Below, one piece after another: positions 26,713-35,692 of a DNA stretch of 64,000 bases. The notes below the pieces were generated by a model, which was given only the letters and a program-made list of their open reading frames with translations, made no database searches and was not told where the DNA came from. The DNA comes from Rubrivirga sp. SAORIC476 (lineage in GTDB: Bacteria; Bacteroidota; Rhodothermia; Rhodothermales; Rubricoccaceae). The stretch is from NCBI RefSeq assembly GCF_002283555.1, contig NZ_MVOI01000003.1, positions 332,536 through 396,535 on the forward strand, written 5' to 3'. Positions within the stretch are counted from its first letter, which is position 1. Every line of letters starts with the position of its first letter. Both the position numbers and the translations under genes were made by a program.

Positions 26713-26720
26713 CAAAAATA
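26713..26720 (-). promoter_or_regulatory. Perfect TAnnTTTG -7 element before the lipoprotein gene
   Basis: TATTTTTG on the minus strand is an exact match to the Bacteroidota -7 consensus, 23-24 bp before the ATG. No clear -33 TTG motif is seen. It implies the lipoprotein (and perhaps the response regulator) has its own promoter separate from the kinase. Confidence 0.5.
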
Positions 26721-26763
26721 GGTGGCCTCCTCCCCTCGTACTCCCTCGACACCTACCGACCTC

Positions 26764-28008
26764 CTAGTCGATTTGTACCGGGTCGGCGAAGGCACGGGCC
26801 CCTGGGATCTCGAACGCGACTCGGATCCCCCCACGTTCGCCGCGCAGGATCCGAAGCGTGCCGCCGACCGACTCGGCGCGCTCCGCCATCCCGATCAGCC
26901 CGTAGTGTCCCTCAGGCGATGCCTGGGGCGACCCGACGTCGGCGGGGACATCGAACCCCGCGCCGTCGTCCTCGATGACGACCTGGACCGCCTCGGCGCC
27001 GTAAACGAGCAGGACGGAAACGGACTCGGGGTCCCCGTGCTGCGCCGCGTTGTTCATCGACTCCTGGATGACGCGGAACAGGGTCAGCGCTGCGGCCGGA
27101 TCGAGCGCCGGCTTTTCGCCGTCGATGACGAGGTCCGTCTTGATGAAAGGGAAGGTCCGCTCGAAGCGGCCGATGAAGGAGCGGACAGCCACGTCGAGAC
27201 CCATCGTGTCGAGGCTGGGCGGGCGGAGGTTTTCTCCGATGGCACGGAGGCTGTCGATGATCCCGATCACGTCGGGGTCGACCGAGTCCGCGAGCGCTCC
27301 GGCGCCGAGGTGGAGCCGGAGGGCGTGGAGGTCCTGGACAGGACCATCGTGGATCTCGCGGGCGATCCGGAGGCGCTCCGTCTCGCGCGCGTCGGCGAGG
27401 CGCCGTCGGCTCTCAGCGAGTGCCCGCGCGCGGGCCTGAGACCGGCGCAACGCCCACGCCAGCCACGCGAGCACGCTCACGGTACCGACCACGAGGTACG
27501 CCAGCAGGGCGATCGCGACCCAGGGCCTGAAGCCACGGGCGGCGTAGATGTGGAACCGGCCATCGTAGGAGCCCCAGCCGAACCCCTCGGCCTGGGCCTC
27601 GCTGTACCCCGTCTCATCGCCTACATAGTCGCCGAGTTTGGTCACGATGTAGGGATCGAGCACGGCCGACTCGCCCTCCGGCGACCGGACCCACACGGTC
27701 GAGTCGGACCGGATGACGTACCACGTCGGGCGGAGGGCGTCTGGGTCGCGGGTCTCGTCATAGAGCAGCCCTACCCAGGAGGGGTCCCGCCCGAGGTCTG
27801 TCAGCCCCAGGAGGAGGGCTTCGAGCTGGGCGGTCTCCGCCCCCGGCTCTAGCTCAGCCTCTCTGCCGACCCGCTCGAACACGGAGTCCTCGGGGGCCAT
27901 CTGTGCAAGGACAGCGGGCGCAATCAGTGCTCCGAGGACCACAAGCAGGCTCCAGTACCAACGGTTCCGGACCGGAACGTGAACGGAGCGAGCAAGCGGG
28001 CGAACCAT
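26764..28008 (-). CDS. Sensor histidine kinase (HisKA_3/NarX type)
   Basis: A 414-residue membrane kinase. A hydrophobic segment at about 18-36 (WYWSLLVVLGALIAPAVLA) and another at about 180-202 bracket an extracytoplasmic sensor region with no recognised domain. A coiled linker leads to the HisKA_3 dimerisation box with phosphoacceptor His220 (IAREIHDGPVQDLHAL). The HATPase domain has the N box QESMNNAAQHGD, the G1 box EDDGAGFD and a G2 box GHYGLIGMAERAES. The ATG at 28008 precedes the first membrane helix; upstream in-frame sequence is Arg-rich and not protein-like. The likely cognate regulator is the NarL-type gene at 25337-25948. Signal unknown. Confidence 0.91.
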   Translation of the reverse strand: MVRPLARSVHVPVRNRWYWSLLVVLGALIAPAVLAQMAPEDSVFERVGREAELEPGAETAQLEALLLGLTDLGRDPSWVGLLYDETRDPDALRPTWYVIRSDSTVWVRSPEGESAVLDPYIVTKLGDYVGDETGYSEAQAEGFGWGSYDGRFHIYAARGFRPWVAIALLAYLVVGTVSVLAWLAWALRRSQARARALAESRRRLADARETERLRIAREIHDGPVQDLHALRLHLGAGALADSVDPDVIGIIDSLRAIGENLRPPSLDTMGLDVAVRSFIGRFERTFPFIKTDLVIDGEKPALDPAAALTLFRVIQESMNNAAQHGDPESVSVLLVYGAEAVQVVIEDDGAGFDVPADVGSPQASPEGHYGLIGMAERAESVGGTLRILRGERGGIRVAFEIPGARAFADPVQID

Positions 28009-28150
28009 CGAGGCGAAGAGATCGAAGGGGCTAAGATCTCCCCATATAGGCCCGGGCGGGAGGCGAATGTTGAAACCCCGCCGGGTGAATCCCTCATCCT
28101 GGGTCGCCGTCTTCTCGGCTCGTCGGCGCCGATCAGGTCGCCTCGCGTCC

Positions 28151-28176
28151 GGCCCGCCTCGGTGCCGAGGCGGGCC
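28151..28176. terminator. Inverted CCGCCTCGG pair, 2-nt loop
   Basis: Two 12-bp arms around TG, each holding the CCGCCTCGG 9-mer. It is 9 bp past the stop of the TonB-dependent receptor gene and upstream of the histidine kinase, so it is well placed as the receptor gene's terminator. No T-run. Confidence 0.58.
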
Positions 28177-28184
28177 GAGCGCGA

Positions 28185-30632
28185 CTACGGCTGCGGCTGG
28201 AAGCCCTCGCCCTGGAACTCGCCGCCGTCGCCCTGGCCCCGCTCGTCGCCGTCGCGGTCGCCGCGGCGCTCCTGCTGGCCAAAGGCGTACGAGAACGTCA
28301 CGCCCACCTGCCGGCCGCCCCACGTGCGGGAGAGCTCCTGGAAGAGCTCCGGCTGGTCGAGCGTGTAGGCGAAGCCATTCTGGTTGAACGGGTCGCGGAT
28401 CTGGACCGTCAGCGAGGCGCGGTCGTCGAGAAGCTTCTGGCGGAGCGCGAGGTCGACCGAGATGCGCGAGTCGATGCGCGCCTGCTCGGTCTCGATGGGC
28501 GCGCTGTAGCGGGCCGTCGCCTGGAGGTCGAGCCCGCCCAGTCCGAGCCGGTCGCCGACGCGGTAGGTCGCGTTCATCCGCCCACCCCAGCTGAAGCCGT
28601 CGCTCGCCACGTCGCCGGTCGAGGTCGTGGTGCCGTCGGTCTTGAGGCGGAAGCCCTCCAGGCTCGCGTACCCGCTCAGCCCGCCGATGTCCTCGAACGA
28701 TGAGACCAGCTCGACGCCGTAGGAGTCGGACGTGTCGAGGTTCTCGAACGTGCGGACCGTCACCCCGTCCTCGCGGATGGTCAGGAAGCGGCGGATGACG
28801 TCGGTCGTGTGGCGGTAGTAGGGCGTCAGCGAGACCGAGCCCCACGACACGAACTGCGTCACGCCGGCCTCGAAGGCCGAGACGTACTCGGGCTTCAGCG
28901 CCGGGTTGCCCTGGCGGATGTTGAGCGGGTCGTCGAAGGACGGGAACGGGTTCAGAGCGCGCGTGCGCGGCCGGTTGACGCGGCGGCTGTAGCTGGCCTT
29001 GAAGGTGGTCGCGTCGGAGGGCGCGAACGAGAGGAAGGCACTCGGGAAGAGGCTCCGGTAGTCGTTGTCGAACGTCTCGCCGGTCGTCAGCAGGTCGAAG
29101 GTGGTCTGGGCGTCCTCGAACCGGAGCCCGGCCTGCGCGCCGAACGGCCCCCACTCGCCGCCCGCCTGGACGTAAAGCGCCTGGACGGTCTGGGCGAAGT
29201 CGAACGTGTTGGTCTGCCCGAGGTCGGGCACGAAGCCCCCGCTGGCATCTGCCGAGTCGGCGGCGAGACCGCTCTCGAGCCGCTCCCAGTCGCCCTTGTA
29301 GCCCGCGTCGATGCGAAGCGCGCCCAGCGGGCGGGTGTAGTCGAGTTGGACCGAGCCCTCGCGTTCGAGCTCGGTCTGGTCGGCCCGGCGGGCCGCCGTC
29401 AGGTCGCCCTGGCCGCTGAGAAGGGTTTCGAGGTACGTGTTGGCCTCGGTCTCATCCGACACGTCGGCCCGCCCCTCGATGGTGAGCCGGTGGCCCTCGC
29501 CGAACTGCTGGACGAGTCCGAGACGCGCGTCGAGCGACTGGCCGTCCTCCACCTCGGTGACCTCGCGGCCGTACCCGAACACGGGCGTGCCGTCGAGCGA
29601 CTCGACGAAGGTGGTTCCGAGTTCGGTCTCGTCGCCGCTGCGGGTGCCGAGCTGGAGCTGCGACGTGATCGTGGTCGCGCGGCTGAGGGCGTAGTCGGCA
29701 GAGAGGTTGAGGAGGTTCGAGATGCGCGCGCGCTCGTCGGTCTCCTCTTCGAGCCGCTGCGTCGGGTCGTCCTCGAAGCGGTTGATGCGGAAGCCGTCGC
29801 CGCCGCCGGGGCGGGCGTCGTTGCGGTAGCCGTAGGTGGCGGCGAGCGACCAGGGGCCGCGGCCGTAGGTGACCGCGCCGGTGGCGTCGTAGCCCCCCTG
29901 CGAGTCGGTCCCGGCGGTCACGGTCCCGCCCAGGCCGCGGTCGGCGTTCTGCTTCAGGACGATGTTGATGACGCCGCCGACGCCGTCGGGCTCGAACGCG
30001 GCGGACGGATTGGGGATGATCTCGACGCGCTCGACGGAGCCCGCGGGCAGGCTCTGGAGGTAGGACGCGAGGAAGTCGCCCTGGACGGGTGCCGGGCGGC
30101 CGTTGATGAACACGGCCACGTTGCCCGCGCCCCGCAGCGACACGTTGCCGTCCACGTCGACGTCCACCGAGGGGAGCGTCGAGAGCACGTCGGTCGCCGA
30201 GCCGCCGTCAGCGACGGGGTCGTCGGCGGTGGCGTAGACGGTCCGGTCGATGCGGGTCTGGACCTGCGTCCGCTCGGCGGTCACGCGGACCTCCGAGAGC
30301 GCCTCGGCGCTGGGCACGAGCGCGATCGTCCCGAGGTCGGTCTCCCCCGCCTCAGCCACCACGCCCTCCAGGCGGCCGGGGTCGTAGCCGACGAAGCTGG
30401 CCACCACGTCGTAGGTCCCCGTCGGCAGGCTCTCGATGCGGAAGACGCCGTCGATGTTGGTGGTGGCGCCGCCGACCAGCGTCGAGTCGGTGCCAGCGAT
30501 CTGCCAGACGGCGACCGAGGCGGTCGGCATCGGGAAGTCGCCGTCGACCACGCGGCCCGTCAGGGTACTGGTCTGGGCGAGCGCGCCGGGCGCCAGCAGC
30601 GTCGTGAGGAGCAGGGCGTAAAGACGAAACAT
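28185..30632 (-). CDS. TonB-dependent outer-membrane receptor with carboxypeptidase-regulatory domain
   Basis: An 815-residue outer-membrane protein. It has a signal peptide (LYALLLTTLLAPGALAQ), a CarboxypepD_reg-like domain at about 22-105 (TGRVVDGDFPMPTASVAVW), a plug domain at about 115-215 with DVLSTLPSVDVDVDGNVSLR, and then an outer-membrane beta-barrel family domain to the terminal residues. It imports or signals for a large nutrient across the outer membrane using TonB energy. The ATG at 30632 opens the signal peptide. It is divergent from the LytS/LytTR pair, and a 13-bp direct repeat lies between, so the LytTR regulator may control it. The C terminus after the barrel (about 790-815) is a polar Gly/Asp/Gln-rich tail. 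Confidence 0.93.
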   Translation of the reverse strand: MFRLYALLLTTLLAPGALAQTSTLTGRVVDGDFPMPTASVAVWQIAGTDSTLVGGATTNIDGVFRIESLPTGTYDVVASFVGYDPGRLEGVVAEAGETDLGTIALVPSAEALSEVRVTAERTQVQTRIDRTVYATADDPVADGGSATDVLSTLPSVDVDVDGNVSLRGAGNVAVFINGRPAPVQGDFLASYLQSLPAGSVERVEIIPNPSAAFEPDGVGGVINIVLKQNADRGLGGTVTAGTDSQGGYDATGAVTYGRGPWSLAATYGYRNDARPGGGDGFRINRFEDDPTQRLEEETDERARISNLLNLSADYALSRATTITSQLQLGTRSGDETELGTTFVESLDGTPVFGYGREVTEVEDGQSLDARLGLVQQFGEGHRLTIEGRADVSDETEANTYLETLLSGQGDLTAARRADQTELEREGSVQLDYTRPLGALRIDAGYKGDWERLESGLAADSADASGGFVPDLGQTNTFDFAQTVQALYVQAGGEWGPFGAQAGLRFEDAQTTFDLLTTGETFDNDYRSLFPSAFLSFAPSDATTFKASYSRRVNRPRTRALNPFPSFDDPLNIRQGNPALKPEYVSAFEAGVTQFVSWGSVSLTPYYRHTTDVIRRFLTIREDGVTVRTFENLDTSDSYGVELVSSFEDIGGLSGYASLEGFRLKTDGTTTSTGDVASDGFSWGGRMNATYRVGDRLGLGGLDLQATARYSAPIETEQARIDSRISVDLALRQKLLDDRASLTVQIRDPFNQNGFAYTLDQPELFQELSRTWGGRQVGVTFSYAFGQQERRGDRDGDERGQGDGGEFQGEGFQPQP

Positions 30633-30696
30633 CGGAGGGGTTGGAGAGGATGTGCGGGGTGAATCGGCACGTACGCCACCCCGTTTCTTGTTGCAA

Positions 30697-30729
30697 CACG
30701 AATCGCACGTCTGCGTCACGAATCGCACG
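30697..30729. promoter_or_regulatory. 13-bp direct repeat, 20-bp period (candidate LytTR operator)
   Basis: CACGAATCGCACG occurs at 30697-30709 and again at 30717-30729, identical, start to start 20 bp, on one face of the helix. It lies between the TonB-dependent receptor gene and the divergent LytS-like kinase / LytTR regulator operon. LytTR domains are known to bind paired direct repeats with about two helical turns of spacing. Binding here is inferred. Confidence 0.5.
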
Positions 30730-30770
30730 GCGGCGTCGGAGAGGATCTGGGGCCCGGCCCGTCGGGACTC

Positions 30771-30777
30771 TACCTTG
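30771..30777 (+). promoter_or_regulatory. TAnnTTG element 4 nt before the kinase ATG
   Basis: TACCTTG ends only four bases before the ATG at 30782. If it is the -7 element, transcription starts at or next to the start codon and the mRNA is leaderless. It lies 41 bp beyond the direct-repeat operator candidate. Confidence 0.42.
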
Positions 30778-30781
30778 AGGC

Positions 30782-31972
30782 ATGACGGTCCCGTCCACCC
30801 CTCTCCGCCCCTGGTCGCGCCGCGCCGAAGCGCTGGCGGCGGTCGGCTTCTGGCTGATCCTCGGCGTCCTGTCGGTGGTCCGGCGGGCCGTCGGGCCGTG
30901 GCACCCCGAGGGCATCCCCGTCGGCGACGTCATCGAGACGCTCGCGGAGTACGGCTTCTGGGCCCTGCTGACGCCGGTCGTGTTCTGGGTCGCCGCGCGG
31001 TGGGGCGCCGAGCGGGACACCTGGCTCCGGCGGCTCTCGGCGCAGCTGCTCCTGGGGGTGGCGCTGGCGCTGCTCATCGAGTGGGTGACCCGCGGCGTGC
31101 TGCGCCCGCTCCTGAGTAGCCCCGACGCGGCCGGACCGCCCGAGGGGTTCGAGTGGACCCTGGGGGGCGCGTTCCAGGGCCTCTGGTTCCTGGACGAGTT
31201 CATCATCTACCTCGCCGTGCTGGCGGTCGGGTACACGCGGCACGCGCTCCTCCGGCTGCGCGAGCGACAGATCGAGGCCGAGCACCTCCTCGCCGACCGC
31301 GCGCGACTGGAGGCCCAGCTCTCCGAGGCCCGGCTGTCGGCCCTCCGCATGCAGCTCAACCCGCACTTCCTGTTCAACACGCTCAACGCGGTCAGCGCGC
31401 TCGTCGAGCGCGACCCGGCCGGAGTGCGGACCATGATCGCGCGCCTGTCGTCGCTCCTGCGCCGCGTGCTCGACGACGACGGCGCGGCCGAGGTGCCGCT
31501 CCGCGACGAGATGGCCTTCCTGCGCGACTACCTCGACGTGCAGCGCGTCCGCTTTCAAGGCCGGATGGAGGTCGAGGAGGCCGTCGCGTCCGACCTGCTG
31601 GACGCGCTCGTGCCGCCGCTGCTGCTCCAGCCACTCGTCGAGAACGCCGTCGGGCACGGCATCCGGAGCATTGAGGAGGGCGTCGGGCGCATCCGGCTGA
31701 CCGGCCGGCGTGACGGAGACCGCCTCGTGCTGACGGTCGAGGACAACGGCCCCGGCCTCGGCGGAGTCGCGGACGGGCAGGGCGGCTCGGGCGGGGTCGG
31801 CTTGCAGAACACGCGCGCGCGCCTCGACGCCCTCTACGGGGCCGACGGGGTGCTGACGCTCCGGGACGCCGACGGCTCGGGCGTGATCGCGGAGGTCGCG
31901 TTGCCGTACCGCCAGGCGCCCACGTCGGGCGACGGCGTGATGACCGCGGTGCCCCGCGTCTCCCATGCCTGA
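30782..31972 (+). CDS. LytS/YehU-type sensor histidine kinase
   Basis: A 396-residue kinase of the His_kinase (PF06580) class. It has about four hydrophobic helices in the first 155 residues (AVGFWLILGVLSVV, LLGVALALLIEWVT, YLAVLAVGY), a coiled linker, and the signature LRMQLNPHFLFNTLNAVS with phosphoacceptor His195. An HATPase domain follows with the N box LLLQPLVENAVGHGI and G box VEDNGPGLGG. Its stop overlaps the LytTR regulator start by eight bases, so the two form a coupled two-component pair. It is divergent from a TonB-dependent receptor gene. The sensed signal is unknown. Confidence 0.93.
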   Translation: MTVPSTPLRPWSRRAEALAAVGFWLILGVLSVVRRAVGPWHPEGIPVGDVIETLAEYGFWALLTPVVFWVAARWGAERDTWLRRLSAQLLLGVALALLIEWVTRGVLRPLLSSPDAAGPPEGFEWTLGGAFQGLWFLDEFIIYLAVLAVGYTRHALLRLRERQIEAEHLLADRARLEAQLSEARLSALRMQLNPHFLFNTLNAVSALVERDPAGVRTMIARLSSLLRRVLDDDGAAEVPLRDEMAFLRDYLDVQRVRFQGRMEVEEAVASDLLDALVPPLLLQPLVENAVGHGIRSIEEGVGRIRLTGRRDGDRLVLTVEDNGPGLGGVADGQGGSGGVGLQNTRARLDALYGADGVLTLRDADGSGVIAEVALPYRQAPTSGDGVMTAVPRVSHA

Positions 31973-32756
31973 GCCCCTGCGCATCCTCGTCGTGGACGAC
32001 GAGCCGCTGGCCCGCCAGCGTGTGCTCGACCTGCTCGCACGCGCCGCCGAGGTGGAGGTGGTCGGCACGGCGGGCACGGGGCGGCAGGCGGTCGCCGCGA
32101 TCGCCCAGCACGCGCCCGACCTCGTCTTCCTCGACGTGCAGATGCCCGGCCTGAGCGGCCTCGACGTGGTCCGCGAGGTCGGCCCCGAGGCGATGCCGGC
32201 CGTCGTGTTCGTGACGGCGTACGACCAGCACGCGCTCGCGGCCTTCGACGTGGCAGCGGTAGACTACCTCCTCAAGCCCTACGACGACGACCGGTTCGCG
32301 CAGGCGCTGGCCCGCGCCCGCGACGCCGTCCGCCTCCGGGAGGTCGACACGCTCCGCGACCGCCTCGCGAGCCTGCTCGGCGGGTCGGTGCCCCCTCCTC
32401 CGCCCTCGCAGGCCTACCTGGAGCGCATCGCCGTCGACATGCGCGGCCAGACGCGCCTGGTACCGGTCGACGCCATCGACTACATCGCGTCCGACGGGCC
32501 CTACGCCGAGGTCCACACGGGGAGCGACGTCTACGTCGTCCGCGAGCGGATGCAGACGCTGGAGGAGCGCCTCGACCCGGCGCGCTTCTTCCGCATCCAC
32601 CGCTCGACCATCGTCCGCATCGACCGGGTGGAGGCCATCCTGACGGCTGCGGGCGGCGACTACTCGGTGCGCCTGGCGGACGGGACACGGCTGCGGCTGA
32701 GCCGCTCCCGCCGCGATGCATTCACGCAGCACCTCGGCATCGACGCGGCGGAGTAG
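31965..32756 (+). CDS. LytTR-family response regulator
   Basis: A 263-residue regulator. The receiver domain (1-120) has Asp11-Asp12, phosphoacceptor Asp57 (LVFLDVQMPG) and a DYLLKPYDDDR lysine motif near 105. The C-terminal LytTR DNA-binding domain (about 155-255) carries VDAIDYIASDGPYAEVHT and RFFRIHRSTIVRIDRV, the usual contact region. LytTR regulators bind direct repeats as dimers; a 13-bp direct repeat 20 bp apart stands upstream of this operon. Coupled to the kinase gene by an eight-base overlap. Convergent with feoB 48 bp downstream. Confidence 0.94.
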   Translation: MPEPLRILVVDDEPLARQRVLDLLARAAEVEVVGTAGTGRQAVAAIAQHAPDLVFLDVQMPGLSGLDVVREVGPEAMPAVVFVTAYDQHALAAFDVAAVDYLLKPYDDDRFAQALARARDAVRLREVDTLRDRLASLLGGSVPPPPPSQAYLERIAVDMRGQTRLVPVDAIDYIASDGPYAEVHTGSDVYVVRERMQTLEERLDPARFFRIHRSTIVRIDRVEAILTAAGGDYSVRLADGTRLRLSRSRRDAFTQHLGIDAAE

Positions 32757-32804
32757 CCCGCCGCCGCGCCCCATCGGTCAGGATGGAACCCTCCCTCCGG
32801 CCGA

Positions 32805-35066
32805 TCACCCCAGCCCCAGCAGCTTGCCGCCCTGGTAGATCGCGAACGAGAACACGTACGCGAGGCCGAACATGTAGCCCCACATCACGGCGGGCCAGAG
32901 CCACGAGTTGAGCTCCCGCTTCGCGATGGCGAGCGTGCTCATGCACTGGAGCGCGAAGACGAAGAACACCATCAGGCTGACCGCCACGAGGGGCGTGAAG
33001 ACCTTCGTGCCGTCCGCGTAGGTGTCTGCCTTGATGGCGTCGCGGAGAGCGAGGCTCTCCTCGTTGGCGTCCGCCCCGGCGCTGTAGATGGTGGCCAGCG
33101 CCGACACGATGACCTCGCGCGCGGCGAAGCTGGCGACGATGCCCGCCGAGATCTTCCAGTCGAACCCGAGCGGGCGCATGATCGGCTCGATGGCGTGGCC
33201 GAAGCGGCCGATGAGGCTGTTCTGCACCTGGTAGCTGGCGACCGCGTTGGCCGCCACCAGCTGCTCGGCGTCGGCGGCGTCCAGGGCCGACTGAAGCTGG
33301 TGCGCTTGCGAGCCCTCCAACTGCGCCTCGATGCCGTTCGGGTCGATGCGCACGAGCGCTTCGGTGGCCCGCTCCACGGCTGCGTCGGCCTCGGCCGAGC
33401 GAGCGGCGAGGTCGGCGGGCAGGTCCACCTTCGGGTAGCTCGCCATGAACCAGAGCACGATGCTGAGCCCGAAGATGATCTTGCCCGCCCGCACGACGAA
33501 CACCTTCGCGCGGTCGCGCATCCGCCGCCACAGGTACATCGGCTGGGGGAGCCGGTACGGCGGCAGTTCCATCACGAACGACGAGCCCTCGCCCTTGAAC
33601 ACGAACCGCCGCAGCACCCACGCCGAGACGAACGCCATCAGCGTGCCCAGCACATAGAGCGAGGTCATCGCCAGCCCCTGATACCCGACGACCCCGAAGA
33701 GGGCGCCTGAGGGAATGAAGGCGGCGATGAACAGCACGTACACCGGCAGCCGCGCCGAGCAGCCCTGCAACGGGACCACCATGATGGTGATGATGCGGTC
33801 GCGCTCGTCGGCCAGCGTGCGCGCGGCCATGATGCCGGGGATGGCGCACGCGTAGGCCGAGAGCATCGGCACGACGGACGCGCCGCTGAGGCCCACCCGC
33901 CGCATCGCGCGGTCCATGATGAACGCCGTCCGCGCCATGTAGCCGGTGTCCTCCATCAGCCCGAGGAAGAAGAACAGCAGCAGGATCTGGGGTAGGAACA
34001 CCAGCACGTTGCCGACGCCCGAGAGCGCGCCCTCCACGAGCACGTCCTCCAGGACGCCGTCCGGCAGGACCGCCCGGAGCCCCTCCCCCGTCACGCCCAC
34101 GAGCCACTCGATGAGGTCCATCGCGGGCGTCGCCCACGAGAACACGGCCTGGAAGATGAGCAGCAGGACGGCGCCGAAGATGAGCGGCCCCCAGATGCGG
34201 TGCGTCACGACCGCGTCGATGCGGTCGGAGAGGGTCTCCTCGCCCGCCTCGGCGGTGTGGCGGACGACCGCGGCGGCGACCGGGCTGATCCAGCCGTAGC
34301 GCCCGGTCATCTCGGCCATCTTGTACGGCACCGGCCGCGCGTCCATGTCGGCGCGAGCGTCGAGCACCGCCTGGTGGAACGCCGGATCGCGGTCGGCCCA
34401 AGGGGCCAGGAGTGGGTCCGAGGTGAGCGCCCCGAGCGCCTCGACGCGACGGCGCGCGTGCGAGAGGTGGTCGGGCAGCAGGTCTTCGAGCGGGTCCAGC
34501 ACGGCGGCGACCGCTGGCATCACCTCCCAGCCGACCCCGTCGGCGGGCGGCGGCGGGTCCAGCACGGCCGCCGTGAGCCGGTCGATGCCCTCGCCCACGC
34601 GGGCGGCCGTCGGCACCACGGGCACGCCCAGCTTCTCGGAGAGCGCCGCAGCGTCGACGGAGATGCCCGCCTCGGTGGCCGCGTCGGTCATGTTGAGCGC
34701 CACGACGGTCGGCAGGCCGAGGTCGAGGACCTGGGTGACGAGGTAGAGGTTGCGCTCCAGGTTGGTCGCGTCGATCACGCACACCACCACGTCGGGCGCG
34801 GGCTCGCCCGCGATGCGCCCGACGAGGGCGTCGAACGCGACCCGCTCGTCGATCGACTTGGGGTTGAGGCTGTAGGTGCCCGGCAGGTCGATCACCTCGA
34901 CCGCCGTGTCCAGCATCCGGCCCGACGTCCGCTCGACGGTCACGCCGGGGTAGTTGGCCACCTTCTGCTGCGCGCCCGTGAGCGCGTTGAAGAGCGTCGT
35001 CTTGCCGACGTTCGGGTTGCCCGCCAGCGCGACGGAGCGGACGGGGGGCGATGCGGCGGTGTCCAT
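32805..35066 (-). CDS. feoB: Ferrous iron transporter FeoB
   Basis: A 753-residue inner-membrane iron(II) transporter. The N-terminal G domain has GNPNVGKTT (residues 16-24), DLPGTYSL as switch II, NMTD as G4, and a helical GDI-like part to about 280. The membrane domain includes two gate repeats with GCSARLPVYVLFIAAF near 430 and a second Nucleos_tra_2-type repeat, ending with LWPAVMWGYMFGLAYVFSF. Length is normal for the family. The ATG shares a base with the feoA stop (TGATG). Fe(II) uptake is the known role; regulation by iron is likely, but no Fur box is recognisable. Confidence 0.96.
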   Translation of the reverse strand: MDTAASPPVRSVALAGNPNVGKTTLFNALTGAQQKVANYPGVTVERTSGRMLDTAVEVIDLPGTYSLNPKSIDERVAFDALVGRIAGEPAPDVVVCVIDATNLERNLYLVTQVLDLGLPTVVALNMTDAATEAGISVDAAALSEKLGVPVVPTAARVGEGIDRLTAAVLDPPPPADGVGWEVMPAVAAVLDPLEDLLPDHLSHARRRVEALGALTSDPLLAPWADRDPAFHQAVLDARADMDARPVPYKMAEMTGRYGWISPVAAAVVRHTAEAGEETLSDRIDAVVTHRIWGPLIFGAVLLLIFQAVFSWATPAMDLIEWLVGVTGEGLRAVLPDGVLEDVLVEGALSGVGNVLVFLPQILLLFFFLGLMEDTGYMARTAFIMDRAMRRVGLSGASVVPMLSAYACAIPGIMAARTLADERDRIITIMVVPLQGCSARLPVYVLFIAAFIPSGALFGVVGYQGLAMTSLYVLGTLMAFVSAWVLRRFVFKGEGSSFVMELPPYRLPQPMYLWRRMRDRAKVFVVRAGKIIFGLSIVLWFMASYPKVDLPADLAARSAEADAAVERATEALVRIDPNGIEAQLEGSQAHQLQSALDAADAEQLVAANAVASYQVQNSLIGRFGHAIEPIMRPLGFDWKISAGIVASFAAREVIVSALATIYSAGADANEESLALRDAIKADTYADGTKVFTPLVAVSLMVFFVFALQCMSTLAIAKRELNSWLWPAVMWGYMFGLAYVFSFAIYQGGKLLGLG

Positions 35067-35284
35067 CAGGCCGCCTCGATCTCGACGTGGGCGGCCTCGG
35101 CCTTCCGCACCGACAGCAGAAAGCCGCGGACCTTCAGCTCCATCGGGTCGCCCAGGGGCGCGAGGCGGACCACCTCAACCACGGTCCCGGGCACGAGTCC
35201 CATCTCGAGGAGGCGGGCCGGCAGGTCGCCGGTGTAGCCGGTCACGGTACCGGTGGCGCCGGGGGCGAGTGCGTCGAGCGTCAC
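35066..35284 (-). CDS. feoA: FeoA domain protein
   Basis: A 72-residue SH3-like FeoA protein, the small cytoplasmic partner that stimulates FeoB. Features are the opening LDALAPGATGTVTGYTGD, ARLLEMGLVPGTVVEVV in the middle and PLGDPMELKVRGF. Start is a GTG at 35284. The stop overlaps the feoB start. It has no cysteines, unlike the FeoA-like gene 70 bp upstream. Confidence 0.92.
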   Translation of the reverse strand: MTLDALAPGATGTVTGYTGDLPARLLEMGLVPGTVVEVVRLAPLGDPMELKVRGFLLSVRKAEAAHVEIEAA

Positions 35285-35354
35285 AGAATCGGGAAATCAG
35301 GGGGGTGGGACATGGGTCTCCATGTCCGAGGGTCGACGGCAGCGACTCGGCGCT

Positions 35355-35600
35355 CTACCGGCTGGTGTCGGTCGCAAAGAGGCCCATCGCCACCTCGCGG
35401 CGCAGCGCCACGCGGGCGGCGCCCAGCCCGAGCACGCACTTGTCTCCGGTCGCCATCACGCAGGCGTCGCAGCCCTCGCGGACGCCCAGCTCGCGCAGCC
35501 GCGCGCACGTCGGCTCGTCGAGGCCCATGAAACACAGGCGGACCGTCTTCCCTGCGGGGAAGGACGAAACCGGGGCGGCATGGTCGAACGAGTCGGTCAC
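35355..35600 (-). CDS. Second FeoA-like protein, cysteine-rich
   Basis: About 81 residues with a FeoA-type SH3 pattern (AGKTVRLCFMGLDEP, ARLRELGVREGCDACVMA, GLGAARVALRREVA), but with five cysteines, where the neighbour FeoA has none. The cysteines could bind iron or an Fe-S cluster, as in FeoC-like regulators; that is inference. The GTG at 35600 gives a family-sized protein; a GTG at 35663 would add 21 Pro/Arg-rich residues. It is the first gene of the feo operon (feoA2-feoA-feoB), with a 70-bp gap to feoA. Terminator of the pilus locus lies upstream. Confidence 0.72.
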   Translation of the reverse strand: MTDSFDHAAPVSSFPAGKTVRLCFMGLDEPTCARLRELGVREGCDACVMATGDKCVLGLGAARVALRREVAMGLFATDTSR

Positions 35601-35692
35601 CGGGAGGGGCTTGTCTGGACTACGTCTAAGGTACACCGCCGATGGACGTGCGGGGCGGTTCACAAGATCCCCGCCGAAGCCTCAAACGCAGA

